Below, piece by piece: positions 6,588 to 15,880 of a stretch of 33,805 bases of DNA; within the stretch, counting starts at the first letter, position 1, and every line of letters begins with the position of its first letter. Origin of the DNA: an uncultured Selenomonadales bacterium. Lineage in GTDB: Bacteria > Bacillota > Negativicutes > Acidaminococcales > Acidaminococcaceae. The stretch is taken from contig ONEW01000025.1 of assembly GCA_900316935.1 (NCBI GenBank), forward strand, positions 1-33,805. The letters run 5' to 3'. The notes under the pieces were generated by a model. That model was not told where the DNA came from. It searched no databases and was given only the letters and a program-made list of their open reading frames with translations. The translations under genes were made by a program, and so were the position numbers.

Positions 6588-9311
6588 GTGGGTAACAGAA
6601 AACGCATTGCAAACGACAACAAAAAACGGGAGCCGCGCCCGGTGGAGACGGAAGAGGTCCGCAAGGGACCGGAACGGGGCAGAAGCATCAAGGGCATCGT
6701 ATTGCTGCTCGCGGGGCTGCTGTGCCTGCTTTCCTATGTCGGCGTCATCAAAGGGTCCTTCGGAAGCCTGACGGACGAATTCCTGCGTTACGGCTTCGGT
6801 ATGGGGGCCATCATGGTTCCGCTGTGGTTCTTCATCCTCGGCTTCGGGTTCCTGGTGCGCCGCCGCAACTGGCTGGTCACCCGGGGATTCTGGCTGCCCG
6901 CCGTGGCGTATCTGTGCCTGCTCGGCCTGTTCCAGCACTTCTTTGTGCCGGCGGACGACCTGTTTACGCCCCATCTGCTGCCGGAAGGCGGCGGACTGAC
7001 CGGCGCCCTGCTGCTGGCGGGACTGCGCAAGGTCTTCGGTGTGACGGGCGGTGTCGTCGTGGTCATTTTGGGACTGCTGTCCTGTCTCTTTGCCGAAGCG
7101 TACCATCTGGGTTTCTTCCGCCGCGAACCGGAAGGGGACGGCGAAGAGCCGGAAGCTATCTCCCACAGGGGGTCCGGGTCCCGGCCGGAAAGACCGCGGT
7201 ACTACGGCAGCCGCCAAACGGACGGGGAGGAGCAGGACACAAAAGCAGACGGCTCCGTGTTTGGCCAGTCCCGCGGGGAAGGCCGGACAGCACGGCGCAC
7301 GTCCATCGATGTCTATCACGATGATGAGTTTTCCGAATTCAACGCCGATGTGCGGAAAAAGAGTCCCTTCAAGCGCATTCTGGACTTCGGTCGGACTGTC
7401 GGCCGGCACGACGGAGCGGAACCGTTCGGCGGCACTCCGTTCCGGACCGGAGCGGAACGCAGCGGCGGGGTACATAATAACATCATCACAAACAAAGAGG
7501 CCGATGAAAGTTATGGCACGGAAACCCGGGACCACGGCAAACCGCACGAAGGCTCGGAACCGCGTGCCCCGCTGAGTCCGGTTTATCCGGAGGAACAGCA
7601 GAAGGTCGTGCTGCGGCCCAGCGTCGGCGGTTGGACGGAATCCGCCACGGACTTCCCGTACGGGGAAGAGGAGGACGGATCCAACACCTTCCCGGAACCG
7701 GTCCCCGTTGCGGAATCGGCACCGGAGGGTGCCACTGCAGCCGCACCGGAGCCGGCCGCAGCAAGGGGAACCGCCGCCGCTGCCGGTTTGGTGGCGGGGG
7801 CGACGCAGGGCGGACCCCCGGTGGAATCCGGCCGGAGCCGCTATATCTTCCCGCCGCTGAGCCTCCTGAATGACGCGGTCAAAACGGATCCGCGCAACTA
7901 CCAGTCCGAAATTGCGGAAAAGGTCCGCATCCTGGAGCAGACGCTGGCCGATTTCAAGGTCAATGCAAAAGTCATCAATGCCACCCGCGGGTCCGCCGTG
8001 ACGCGGTTCGAGCTGAACCCGGCGCCGGGTGTCAAGGTCAGTTCCGTCGTGAACCTGGCCGACGACATCGCCCTGCGCTTGGCCGCACCGGGGGTGCGCG
8101 TGGAAGCGCCGATTCCAGGCAAGGCCGCCATCGGCATCGAGGCGCCGAACGCCAAAAACGACCCGGTCACCTTCAAGGAAGTCGTCGACAACGACGCCGT
8201 CCGGAAGGATGCTTCCAAACTCTGTGTGGGGTTGGGCCGCGATATTGGCGGCAACATCATCCCCATCGACCTGGCCAAGATGCCACACCTGCTCATCGCC
8301 GGTTCGACGGGCAGCGGCAAGTCCGTCTGCGTCAACACGCTGATTGCAGGCATCCTGTACAAGGCGCGGCCCGACGAGGTGAAGCTGATCCTGGTCGACC
8401 CGAAGGTGGTCGAACTGACGAACTACAACGGCATTCCGCATCTGCTGACTCCGGTCGTGACGGATGCGAAAAAAGCTGCTTCGGCGCTGCACTGGGCAGT
8501 CGCCGAAATGGAGCGCCGTTATCAGTCGTTTGCGGACAACCATGTCCGTGACATCAATACATATAATGAACAGGCCAAAGAGAAGATGCCCTTCATCGTC
8601 ATCGTCATCGACGAAATGAGCGACCTCATGATGGTCGCCCGGGCCGATGTGGAAGATGCCATCCTGCGGCTGGCCCAGAAGGCCCGCGCCTGCGGCATCC
8701 ACCTGGTGCTGGCGACGCAGCGTCCGTCCGTCGATGTCATTACGGGGATCGTAAAGGCCAACATTCCGTCGCGTATCGCCTTTGCCGTCGCTTCCCTGAC
8801 GGATTCGCGCACCATCCTCGACATGGGCGGCGCCGAAAAGCTGCTGGGCAAGGGCGACATGCTCTTTTCCCCCATCGGCACGAACAAGCCGCTGCGTGTG
8901 CAGGGCGCCTTCGTGAGTGATGCAGAGCTGAACCGCGTGACGGATTTCATCAAAAACCAGGCCATCCCCGTCGAATACAGTGACGAGGTCACGTCCGTGG
9001 AGCTGCCCAGTGACAGTCATAACGAGGGCAAGGGCCCGGACGGCGGGGACGCGGGAGCGGAAACCCAGCAGGACGAACTGCTGGAAGACGCAATCCGGCT
9101 TGTCCTCGACTTGGGACAGGCGTCGGCCTCCATGCTGCAGCGCCGCTTCCACGTGGGCTACAGCCGGGCGGGACGTCTGGTGGACACAATGGAAAGTATG
9201 GGGATTGTAGGACCTGCCGTGGGCAGTAAGCCCAGGGAACTGAAGATGTCCCGGCAGGAAGTGGAAGAACGGTATTTGAAAGGCGGTGATGGTCATGACA
9301 ACGGAAAATGA
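6588..9311 (+). CDS. ftsK: DNA translocase FtsK/SpoIIIE
   Basis: 907 aa with a GTG start at 6588, six bases after AAAGGGG. Four membrane segments lie in about residues 30-175. A low-complexity Gly/Glu/Arg-rich linker follows (about 180-420). Then comes the RecA-like motor with Walker A GSTGSGKS (about residues 571-578), Walker B VIVIDEMSDLMM (about 670-681) and the FtsK motif ATQRPSVDVITG. The last 75 residues (LLEDAIRLVLDLGQASASML, RRFHVGYSRAGRLVD) form the winged-helix gamma domain that reads polar DNA sequences. It pumps chromosome ends across the closing septum. The stop overlaps the next gene by 17 bases, which suggests coupled translation. Confidence 0.95.
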   Translation: MGNRKRIANDNKKREPRPVETEEVRKGPERGRSIKGIVLLLAGLLCLLSYVGVIKGSFGSLTDEFLRYGFGMGAIMVPLWFFILGFGFLVRRRNWLVTRGFWLPAVAYLCLLGLFQHFFVPADDLFTPHLLPEGGGLTGALLLAGLRKVFGVTGGVVVVILGLLSCLFAEAYHLGFFRREPEGDGEEPEAISHRGSGSRPERPRYYGSRQTDGEEQDTKADGSVFGQSRGEGRTARRTSIDVYHDDEFSEFNADVRKKSPFKRILDFGRTVGRHDGAEPFGGTPFRTGAERSGGVHNNIITNKEADESYGTETRDHGKPHEGSEPRAPLSPVYPEEQQKVVLRPSVGGWTESATDFPYGEEEDGSNTFPEPVPVAESAPEGATAAAPEPAAARGTAAAAGLVAGATQGGPPVESGRSRYIFPPLSLLNDAVKTDPRNYQSEIAEKVRILEQTLADFKVNAKVINATRGSAVTRFELNPAPGVKVSSVVNLADDIALRLAAPGVRVEAPIPGKAAIGIEAPNAKNDPVTFKEVVDNDAVRKDASKLCVGLGRDIGGNIIPIDLAKMPHLLIAGSTGSGKSVCVNTLIAGILYKARPDEVKLILVDPKVVELTNYNGIPHLLTPVVTDAKKAASALHWAVAEMERRYQSFADNHVRDINTYNEQAKEKMPFIVIVIDEMSDLMMVARADVEDAILRLAQKARACGIHLVLATQRPSVDVITGIVKANIPSRIAFAVASLTDSRTILDMGGAEKLLGKGDMLFSPIGTNKPLRVQGAFVSDAELNRVTDFIKNQAIPVEYSDEVTSVELPSDSHNEGKGPDGGDAGAETQQDELLEDAIRLVLDLGQASASMLQRRFHVGYSRAGRLVDTMESMGIVGPAVGSKPRELKMSRQEVEERYLKGGDGHDNGK

Positions 9312-10179
9312 GAAATCCGTGCAGGGCGGCAAAGAGACAGCCGGCAGTGCGGGGAATGTCGGCGCCATCCTGCGGGAGAAACGTGAGGAGAAGGGCCTGA
9401 CGCTGGACGATGTTTCCTTACGTACCAACGTCCCGAAGCATTATCTGGAGGCGCTGGAAAACGAGGAGTTTGACAAGATTTCCGGCGATGTCTTTGTGCG
9501 GGGCATCATCCAGCGTTACGGAAGCTTCCTCGGCATGGACGGCTTCAAACTCGTGGCGCGCTATCGTGCGGCCCGGGAAGGGGAGGACAGCGTGCAGCGG
9601 CACGCTGTCCCTGTCCGGGAGTCGAAGCATGTCAGCGTACGGCCTTCCTTCAAGGTGGACCGCGATACCGGTGCCGGCCTGGGAATGAATAACGGCCACC
9701 GGGCGATCTGGATCATCGCCGCGGGGATTGTCTTCGTGCTGGCGGCCCTGGCGGCGTACCATTTTTTAGGCGGTCCTTTCAAAGAGGCTGCCCCTGCGGC
9801 GCCGGGCAAATCCCTGACCCAGACCCTCGGTTCCTTCCTGCCTGGCAGCGGAACCAGGTCCGGAGACCAGGACAAGCCGGCGGGCCAGCCGGTCCAGGAG
9901 AAAGCAGCGGCTGGCACCGTCATTCCCGGCCGGGTGAAACTGGACATCCGGGCTGCCCGGGGCGAATGCTGGCTGCGGGTTTCCGAGGCGGGCGGCAAGA
10001 CGTTGTTTGAAGGAATCCTGCGGGAAGGCGAATCCCGTGCGTTCGAAGGCGCCCGGGCACTGACCGTCCGCATGGGCCGGCCGCCGGCACTGGATATCGT
10101 CTACAATGGCGCCGCCCAGGCGAAGATTGATTCCGAAGCCCCGGTGGAACGCATCTACAAGCCGGCAGGCGCACAGTGA
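9295..10179 (+). CDS. RodZ-like HTH and membrane protein
   Basis: 294 aa from ATG 9295; GTG 9286 and ATG 9289 are alternatives. AAGGCGG at 9280-9286 is best spaced (8 bases) for 9295. Residues 22-90 form an Xre-like helix-turn-helix (AILREKREEKGLTLDDVSLRT, VPKHYLEALENEEFDKI) as in RodZ. One membrane helix lies at about 137-158, followed by a Pro/Gly-rich linker. A C-terminal domain at about 205-290 (DIRAARGECWLRVSEAGGKTLFEG) resembles DUF4115. RodZ links MreB to the envelope. The position after ftsK matches ymfM of Bacillus. It overlaps the end of ftsK. Confidence 0.85.
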   Translation: MTTENEKSVQGGKETAGSAGNVGAILREKREEKGLTLDDVSLRTNVPKHYLEALENEEFDKISGDVFVRGIIQRYGSFLGMDGFKLVARYRAAREGEDSVQRHAVPVRESKHVSVRPSFKVDRDTGAGLGMNNGHRAIWIIAAGIVFVLAALAAYHFLGGPFKEAAPAAPGKSLTQTLGSFLPGSGTRSGDQDKPAGQPVQEKAAAGTVIPGRVKLDIRAARGECWLRVSEAGGKTLFEGILREGESRAFEGARALTVRMGRPPALDIVYNGAAQAKIDSEAPVERIYKPAGAQ

Positions 10180-10249
10180 CAGGTTTCCTTATGCCTTGTG
10201 AAGCGATAGAGACAGAAATGCAAGGGATTGCAGAAAGAAAGAGGTCCAT

Positions 10250-12100
10250 ATGACGCAGAGATTTCTCCCCGTTTGCCGGGAAGACATGGAGGAGCGCGGT
10301 TGGGAACAGGCGGATTTCCTGTTCGTCAGCGGCGACGCCTATGTCGATCATCCGTCTTTCGCGCCGGCCGTCATCGGCCGCGTGCTGGAAGCTGCCGGCT
10401 ACAAGGTGGCCATACTGCCCCAGCCGGACTGGCAGGATCCGTCCGTCTGGACGGCCTTGGGCCGCCCCCGCCTGGGAGTGCTCGTCTGCGGTGGCAATCT
10501 CGACTCCATGCTCTGCCATTATACAGCGGCCCGCAACCCGCGCACCGCCGACAAGTATTCGCCTGGCGGTGCCATGGGCTGCCGCCCTGACCATGCGACG
10601 GCCGTCTACGCCCGCATGGTCAAACGCCTCTGGCCGGACCTGCCCGTCATCATCGGCGGCATCGAGGCCAGCTTGCGCCGGTTCGTCCACTATGATTACT
10701 GGGAAGACAAGCTGCTGTCTTCCATCCTGGCCGCCAGCGGAGCCGACCTGCTCGTCTGCGGCATGGGGGAGACGGCCGTCCGCGAAATAGCGGACTACCT
10801 GGCCGGCGGAGCTTCCGGCGAAGACCTGCACTACATCCGCGGCACTGCCTTCCTCACGGATTCCCTGCAAAACGTGGAAGACTACGTGACCCTGCCTTCG
10901 CTGGAGGAAATCCGGCGGGACAAGACGATGCTGGCCCGGGCGTACCACGTGCAGAACGAGAATTTCGACCCCCACTACGGCAAAACCCTGGTACAGGAAA
11001 ACGGGAAGGGGCGCTACGTGGTCCAGAATCCCGCGGTCCTGCCCCTGACGGAAGCCGAAATGGATGCCATCTACGACCTTCCCTACACGCGGCAGTGGCA
11101 TCCCATGTACGATAAGGACGGCGGCATCGCCGCTCTGGAAGAAGTCAAATTCAGTATCGTGAGCAGCCGCGGCTGTTTCGGCAGCTGCTCCTTCTGCGCC
11201 ATCCATGCGCATCAGGGACGCATCATCCAGGCCCGCAGCCATGCTTCCATCCTGCGGGAAGCCCGGCTGATGACGCAGATGCCGGACTTCAAAGGCTACA
11301 TCAACGACGTGGGAGGCCCGACGGCGAACTTCCGCCATCCGGCCTGCCAAAAGCAGCTGACCCAGGGGGCCTGCAGTTTCCGGCAGTGCCTTTTCCCGGC
11401 GCCGTGCCCGAACCTGGATGCAGACCACAGCGATTATGTGTCCCTGCTGCGGGAACTGCGGGCTCTGCCGGGGGTGAAGAAGGTCTTCATCCGTTCCGGC
11501 ATCCGCTACGATTATCTGCTGGCGGACAGCCGGCACGACTTTTTGGACGAATTGTGCCGATACCATGTCAGCGGGCAGCTGAAAGTGGCACCGGAGCATA
11601 TTTCCCCGGCGGTCCTGCAGCGCATGGGCAAGCCCGGGAAAGATGTCTATCTGCGGTTCGTCCGTGAATTCAACCGAAAGAACCGTGAAATCGGCAAGGA
11701 ACAGTATCTGGTGCCGTATTTCATTTCCAGCCATCCTGGCTGTACGCTCCGCAACGCCGTCGAACTGGCGGAATTCCTGAGGGATGCGGGCCGGCGCCCC
11801 GAGCAGGTGCAGGATTTCATCCCTACGCCGGGCAGCGCCTCCACGGCCATGTACTATTCCGGCATCGACCCCTATACCATGGAGCCGGTGTTCGTCACCC
11901 GCAATCCTCATGAAAAGGCGATGCAGCGTGCCCTGATGCAATACACGAATCCCCGTAACCAGGCCTTGGTGCTTGAAGCGCTCCGCAAGGCCGGCCGGGA
12001 AGACCTGATCGGTACAGGTCCCCGCTGCCTTGTCGCACCGGAAAAGGGCAGGACGGGCCGGGGCAGGACGGAGGCCCGGCGGTCCCGTGGCAAACGATGA
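10250..12100 (+). CDS. YgiQ-family radical SAM protein (UPF0313)
   Basis: 616 aa. ATG at 10250 follows AAAGAGG. The N-terminus (FLPVCREDMEERGWEQADF, GDAYVDHPSFAPAVIGRVLE) and the segment GCRPDHATAVYARMVKRLWP are family signatures. The radical SAM cysteines are C309-x3-C313-x2-C316 in SSRGCFGSCSFCAIHAHQG, and a C-terminal SSHPGCTLRNAVELAEFL with FIPTPGSASTAMYYSGIDP follows. The substrate of this family is not known to me. The C-terminal 30 residues are Arg/Gly-rich (GRTGRGRTEARRSRGKR), which may bind nucleic acid. It is 70 bases after the RodZ-like gene and 16 bases before the lipoprotein gene. Confidence 0.92.
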   Translation: MTQRFLPVCREDMEERGWEQADFLFVSGDAYVDHPSFAPAVIGRVLEAAGYKVAILPQPDWQDPSVWTALGRPRLGVLVCGGNLDSMLCHYTAARNPRTADKYSPGGAMGCRPDHATAVYARMVKRLWPDLPVIIGGIEASLRRFVHYDYWEDKLLSSILAASGADLLVCGMGETAVREIADYLAGGASGEDLHYIRGTAFLTDSLQNVEDYVTLPSLEEIRRDKTMLARAYHVQNENFDPHYGKTLVQENGKGRYVVQNPAVLPLTEAEMDAIYDLPYTRQWHPMYDKDGGIAALEEVKFSIVSSRGCFGSCSFCAIHAHQGRIIQARSHASILREARLMTQMPDFKGYINDVGGPTANFRHPACQKQLTQGACSFRQCLFPAPCPNLDADHSDYVSLLRELRALPGVKKVFIRSGIRYDYLLADSRHDFLDELCRYHVSGQLKVAPEHISPAVLQRMGKPGKDVYLRFVREFNRKNREIGKEQYLVPYFISSHPGCTLRNAVELAEFLRDAGRRPEQVQDFIPTPGSASTAMYYSGIDPYTMEPVFVTRNPHEKAMQRALMQYTNPRNQALVLEALRKAGREDLIGTGPRCLVAPEKGRTGRGRTEARRSRGKR

Positions 12101-12116
12101 TCATAAGGAGTTTTGC

Positions 12117-13112
12117 ATGAAGAAGATCTTACAGTTCGCCGTCCTCCTGCTGTGTCTGGCAGGACTGGCCGGCGGCTGCGGGCAGGGAGCCGGCGGGGCC
12201 GATACGGTCACGCTCTATTCCGACCTGGATGAGAAATTCGTCCAGGCTATGGCCGACAAGTATAATGCCCGTCAGAACGACAAACAGAAAGTGAAGGTCG
12301 TCGTGGCGAAAAAGGACGGCGACCCCCAGGCTGCCGACGTGGTCCTGGGCAGCACGGACCTTCTGCGCCGGCTGGCGGACCAGGATGCGCTGCAGCCGGT
12401 CCCTTCCGAATATGCCGACCTGCTGCCGGAAACGCTGAAAGATAAAAAGGACCGCTGGCTCGGCGTCTTTTATGACCCGGCGGTCATCCTGGTGAACCAG
12501 GCCTATTCCCGCCAGGTGGGACAGGAAAACATTGAACACTGGCTGGACCTGGCCGACCTGCCGTCGGTCCGTATCTCCATGGAAAACCTGACGAACAAGG
12601 AGTCCACGAAAAATTTCCTGGCTGCCGCCTCGTCCCACATGGGACAGGACGCCTGTCTGGACTTCTTCCGCAAACTGCGGCCCCGGACCCGCTTTGCCAA
12701 GTATGCCATCAGCCCGGTGCGCATGGCTGCGACAGGCGATGCGGACATCGCCATCACGCGCCGGAGCCAGGTCTTCAAATATCTGCAGAACGATTTTCCG
12801 GCCTATGCCGTCATTCCTGAGGAAGGTTCGCCCATTGAACTGTTCGGCGCCGGCCTCGTGAAAGCGAGCCGGAAAGGGAAGAAGGCCGTCCCGTTCGTCA
12901 ACTGGCTGCTCCAGGATTCAGAAGCGCGTACGGTGCTGACGACGGAGCGGTGCGGGTTCCTGCCGGTGCTGCCCCAGGGACGCAAAGGGCAGGTCATCGA
13001 CACGGGCGTCCTGTGGACGAACACGTTCTATAAGGACGCGGAAGCCGTGCAGAGGCTGAGCGACATCTGGATGAAGGAAATACGGATTGACGCCGCGGAG
13101 GTAGAGAATTGA
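12117..13112 (+). CDS. Extracellular solute-binding lipoprotein (Fe3+/spermidine-type)
   Basis: 331 aa. ATG at 12117 is preceded by AAGGAG; the longer frame from 12030 lies inside the upstream gene. A signal peptide with lipobox-like LAGGC ends at about Cys21. The mature protein has the order of family-1 binding proteins: VTLYSDLDEKFVQAMADKYN at the start, then ADVVLG, LLRRLADQDALQPVPSEYADLLP, GVFYDPAVILVNQ, an ISMENLTNKESTKNFLA region, DADIAITRRSQV, and a C-terminal KKAVPFVNWLLQDSEA. This resembles AfuA-type iron(III) or polyamine binding proteins. No ATP-binding or permease gene is nearby. The stop overlaps the next gene's TTG start by four bases (TTGA), so the gene is translationally tied to rimO. 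Confidence 0.85.
   Translation: MKKILQFAVLLLCLAGLAGGCGQGAGGADTVTLYSDLDEKFVQAMADKYNARQNDKQKVKVVVAKKDGDPQAADVVLGSTDLLRRLADQDALQPVPSEYADLLPETLKDKKDRWLGVFYDPAVILVNQAYSRQVGQENIEHWLDLADLPSVRISMENLTNKESTKNFLAAASSHMGQDACLDFFRKLRPRTRFAKYAISPVRMAATGDADIAITRRSQVFKYLQNDFPAYAVIPEEGSPIELFGAGLVKASRKGKKAVPFVNWLLQDSEARTVLTTERCGFLPVLPQGRKGQVIDTGVLWTNTFYKDAEAVQRLSDIWMKEIRIDAAEVEN
13097..13111 (+). promoter_or_regulatory. Ribosome site that fixes the TTG start of rimO
   Basis: GGAGG at 13097-13101, 7 bases, then TTG at 13109-13111, which overlaps the TGA stop of the lipoprotein gene as TTGA. The next residues (KLGLVSLGCPKNLVDSE) are the conserved N-terminus, so no other start is plausible. Confidence 0.8.
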
Positions 13113-14494
13113 AATTAGGATTAGTGAGCCTGGGATGCCCCAAGAATCTCGTCGATTCTGAAGTCATGCTGGGCGTCATCGAACAATACGGCATTGAGAT
13201 CACCCCTGATCCGGGGCAGGCCGACATCCTGCTTGTCAACACCTGTGCCTTTATCGAATCGGCCAAACAGGAGTCCATCGACAATATCCTGGCCATGGCG
13301 GAATACAAAAAGGCCGGTTCCTGCCGGCACCTGGTTGTGACGGGGTGTCTGGCCCAGCGGTATGCGGAGGAAGTGTTCCAGGAAATGCCCGAAGTGGATG
13401 CCCTGGTCGGGACCAATGTGTTCAAGGATATCGGCCAGGTGATCGGGCTGGTCCTGGAAGGACACCGGGTACTCCACATGAAGGACGGCGACCTGCCGGA
13501 AGCGGCAGAACACGGGGACCCCGTGCAGCCGGCCGCTGCCGCGGTGTCCGCGGACCCGTTCGCACCAGATCCGCGCAAGCTGACGGGTGAACCGTACAGC
13601 GCCTACCTGAAGATTGCCGAAGGTTGTAACAACCGCTGCTCCTACTGTGCCATTCCGCTCATCCGCGGACCTTACGTCAGCAAACCATATGAACAGGTCC
13701 TGGCGGAAGCGCGGGACCTGGCCTCCCGGGGCGTCAAGGAACTCATCGTGGTGGCCCAGGACACGACCGTCTACGGAGCGGATCTGTACGGGAAACTGCG
13801 GCTGGCAGAGCTGCTGAAGGCCCTGAACGATATCGACGGCATCCGGTGGATCCGCGTGATGTACCTGTATCCGAACACCTTTACGGATGAATTGATTGAA
13901 GCCTTCGCTACACTGCCCAAGCTGTGCCATTACGTGGACCTGCCGCTGCAGCACGCCAGCCAGCGTCTGTTGCACGCCATGAACCGCCACGACAGCATGG
14001 CCCATACGAAGGAACTGCTGGCAAAACTGCGCAGACGCATTCCGGACATCGTCATCCGCACGACCTTCATCGTCGGCTTCCCGGGGGAAACGGACGAGGA
14101 TTTCGAGGAACTGAAACGGTTCGTCGAGGAAGAACGTTTTGAAAACGCCGGCGTCTTTCCGTATTCCCGCGAAGAAGGCACGCAGGCGGCGGAGATGCCC
14201 GGCCAGGTTCCGGACGACGTCAAGGAAGAACGTTACAATGAACTGATGGCCATCCAGGCCGGCATTTCTGAAGAGCTCCATAAAGCGGAAGAAGGGAAGG
14301 AACTGGATGTCGTCGTCGAAGGCTACAACGAGGACGGCGAAAACCTGGCAGAAGCCCGTTCGTACCGCGAAGCGCCGGACATCGACGGCATGATTTATGT
14401 GGAAAACGCACCGGGACTGAAACCGGGCGACTTCATCCGCGTCCGGGTGGACCAGGGGTTCGACTACGATGTGGTGGCCCTGCGCGTGGATTAA
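13109..14494 (+). CDS. rimO: Ribosomal protein S12 methylthiotransferase RimO
   Basis: 461 aa. The N-terminal MTTase domain starts KLGLVSLGCPKNLVDSEVML with cluster cysteines in SLGC, NTCAFI and TGCLAQRY. The radical SAM cluster is C173-x3-C177-x2-C180 in EGCNNRCSYCAIPLIRG. The pattern DLPLQHAS and the phrase RTTFIVGFPGETDEDFEEL are family features, and a C-terminal TRAM domain (ELDVVVEGY onward) binds the substrate. The N-terminal SLGCPKN separates RimO from the tRNA enzyme MiaB. It adds a methylthio group to an Asp of S12 using two [4Fe-4S] clusters. A Pro/Ala-rich insert (about residues 135-155) precedes the radical SAM domain. It lies 21 bases before cinA. Confidence 0.95.
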   Translation: MKLGLVSLGCPKNLVDSEVMLGVIEQYGIEITPDPGQADILLVNTCAFIESAKQESIDNILAMAEYKKAGSCRHLVVTGCLAQRYAEEVFQEMPEVDALVGTNVFKDIGQVIGLVLEGHRVLHMKDGDLPEAAEHGDPVQPAAAAVSADPFAPDPRKLTGEPYSAYLKIAEGCNNRCSYCAIPLIRGPYVSKPYEQVLAEARDLASRGVKELIVVAQDTTVYGADLYGKLRLAELLKALNDIDGIRWIRVMYLYPNTFTDELIEAFATLPKLCHYVDLPLQHASQRLLHAMNRHDSMAHTKELLAKLRRRIPDIVIRTTFIVGFPGETDEDFEELKRFVEEERFENAGVFPYSREEGTQAAEMPGQVPDDVKEERYNELMAIQAGISEELHKAEEGKELDVVVEGYNEDGENLAEARSYREAPDIDGMIYVENAPGLKPGDFIRVRVDQGFDYDVVALRVD

Positions 14495-14515
14495 GGAAAG
14501 ATAAGGTGGAACGCG

Positions 14516-15880
14516 ATGCGCGTGGAAGTTATTACGACGGGTACGGAACTGCTCCTGGGCGAAATCGTGAACGAAAATTTCGTTTATCTGGCCCGCGAAT
14601 TGAATCAGCGCGGCTTTGACGTGCTGTATCAGACGACGGTGGGCGACAATCCCGGACGCATCAAGGAGGCCCTGCGGCTGGCGGCGTCCCGGGCGGACAT
14701 CGTCATCACGTCGGGCGGCCTGGGGCCGACCCGGGGCGATATCACGAAGGAGGAAGCGGCCGAATACTGCGGCGTGCCGCTCTATATGGACCTGGAAGTG
14801 TGGAACCACATCCAGGAACTGTTGTCGCGCCGGAATGCCTGCATCACCAGCAACAATGACAAACAGGCCCTGGTGCCGAGCGGTGCCATCGTCCTGCGGA
14901 ACGAGGTGGGGACGGCACCGGGACTCGTACTGAAACATGCCGTGGACGGCACCGTCTTCATCCTGCTGCCGGGACCGCCGTACGAACTCCGGTATATCTG
15001 CAGGCATGAGCTGTTCCCCTATCTGGAGAAGGAATACGCTCATCTGGGCATCATCAAGTCCCATACCCTGAAGGTGCGCGGACTGGGAGAATCCCGCGTG
15101 GCAGCCATGCTGGACGACCTCATCGTCCGGCAGACCAATCCCACCATCGCCCTTTACGCACGGCACGGGGACATCCTGGTCCGTCTGACGGCCAAAGCGC
15201 CGTCGGCGGCGGAAGCAGATGCCCTTATCGCGCGCCTGCAATATAACATCGAAGCGGTCATCGGCCGCTATGTCTACGGCTACGACGAAGACAGCCTGCC
15301 GGAAGTGCTGGGCAAGGAACTGCTGAAACAGCAGAAGTGGATCGCCTTTGCCGAATCCTGTACAGGAGGACTGGCCACAAGCCTCATGACGGATGTCCCG
15401 GGCAGTTCCGCCTACGTGAAGGGTTCCGTCGTTTCCTATACGGAGGCCGTGAAGAACGGCCTCCTGGCCGTGAGCAAGACGGATCTGGAGCGGAAAGGGG
15501 CCGTCAGCCCGGAAGTGGCCCGGCAGATGGCCGAAGGTGTCCGGGAGAAGCTCGGAACCGACCTGGGTGTCAGCGTCACAGGCCTGGCAGGGCCCGGCGG
15601 CGGGACAAAAAAGAAACCTGTCGGCCTCGTCTACATGGCGGTGGCCGATGCGGACGGCACGGTCTGCCGCGAGTTCCATTTCAGCGGCAGCCGGACACAG
15701 ATCAAGCTGCGCGCGGCCATGGCGGCCATCGGCCTGGCCTTTGACCGGGCCAAAGGTCTTTTGAAACCGACCGCGGAAGATGAAAAGGCCACGCAACAGT
15801 CCCGTGAGAAGAAGGCCCGTAAGGCCGAGCGGGAAGCAAGAAAACAGAAACGGCTGCAAGCCGGTGGAGGAGAAAAATGA
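14516..15880 (+). CDS. cinA: CinA, competence/damage-inducible protein (NMN deamidase type)
   Basis: 454 aa. ATG at 14516 follows AAGGTGG. The N-terminal half (RVEVITTGTELLLGEIVNEN, SGGLGPTRGDITKEEAAEY) is the MoaB/MogA-like COG1058 domain. The C-terminal half (WIAFAESCTGGLATSLMTDVPGSS, YTEAVKNGLLAV, VSVTGLAGPGGGTKKKPVGLVY) is the PncC-type NMN amidohydrolase domain with the AESCTGG active-site stretch. The enzyme recycles nicotinamide mononucleotide and other pyridine nucleotides. The last ~35 residues are a Lys/Arg/Glu-rich tail (KARKAEREARKQKRLQ) not needed for either domain. The stop overlaps the next start (ATGA). Confidence 0.94.
   Translation: MRVEVITTGTELLLGEIVNENFVYLARELNQRGFDVLYQTTVGDNPGRIKEALRLAASRADIVITSGGLGPTRGDITKEEAAEYCGVPLYMDLEVWNHIQELLSRRNACITSNNDKQALVPSGAIVLRNEVGTAPGLVLKHAVDGTVFILLPGPPYELRYICRHELFPYLEKEYAHLGIIKSHTLKVRGLGESRVAAMLDDLIVRQTNPTIALYARHGDILVRLTAKAPSAAEADALIARLQYNIEAVIGRYVYGYDEDSLPEVLGKELLKQQKWIAFAESCTGGLATSLMTDVPGSSAYVKGSVVSYTEAVKNGLLAVSKTDLERKGAVSPEVARQMAEGVREKLGTDLGVSVTGLAGPGGGTKKKPVGLVYMAVADADGTVCREFHFSGSRTQIKLRAAMAAIGLAFDRAKGLLKPTAEDEKATQQSREKKARKAEREARKQKRLQAGGGEK

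Noticed and set aside
6573..9428. 951-codon open frame on the minus strand
   Set aside because: It is fully antisense to ftsK, is rich in His, Arg, Gly and Asp as typical for the complement of GC-rich genes, and shows no family motif.
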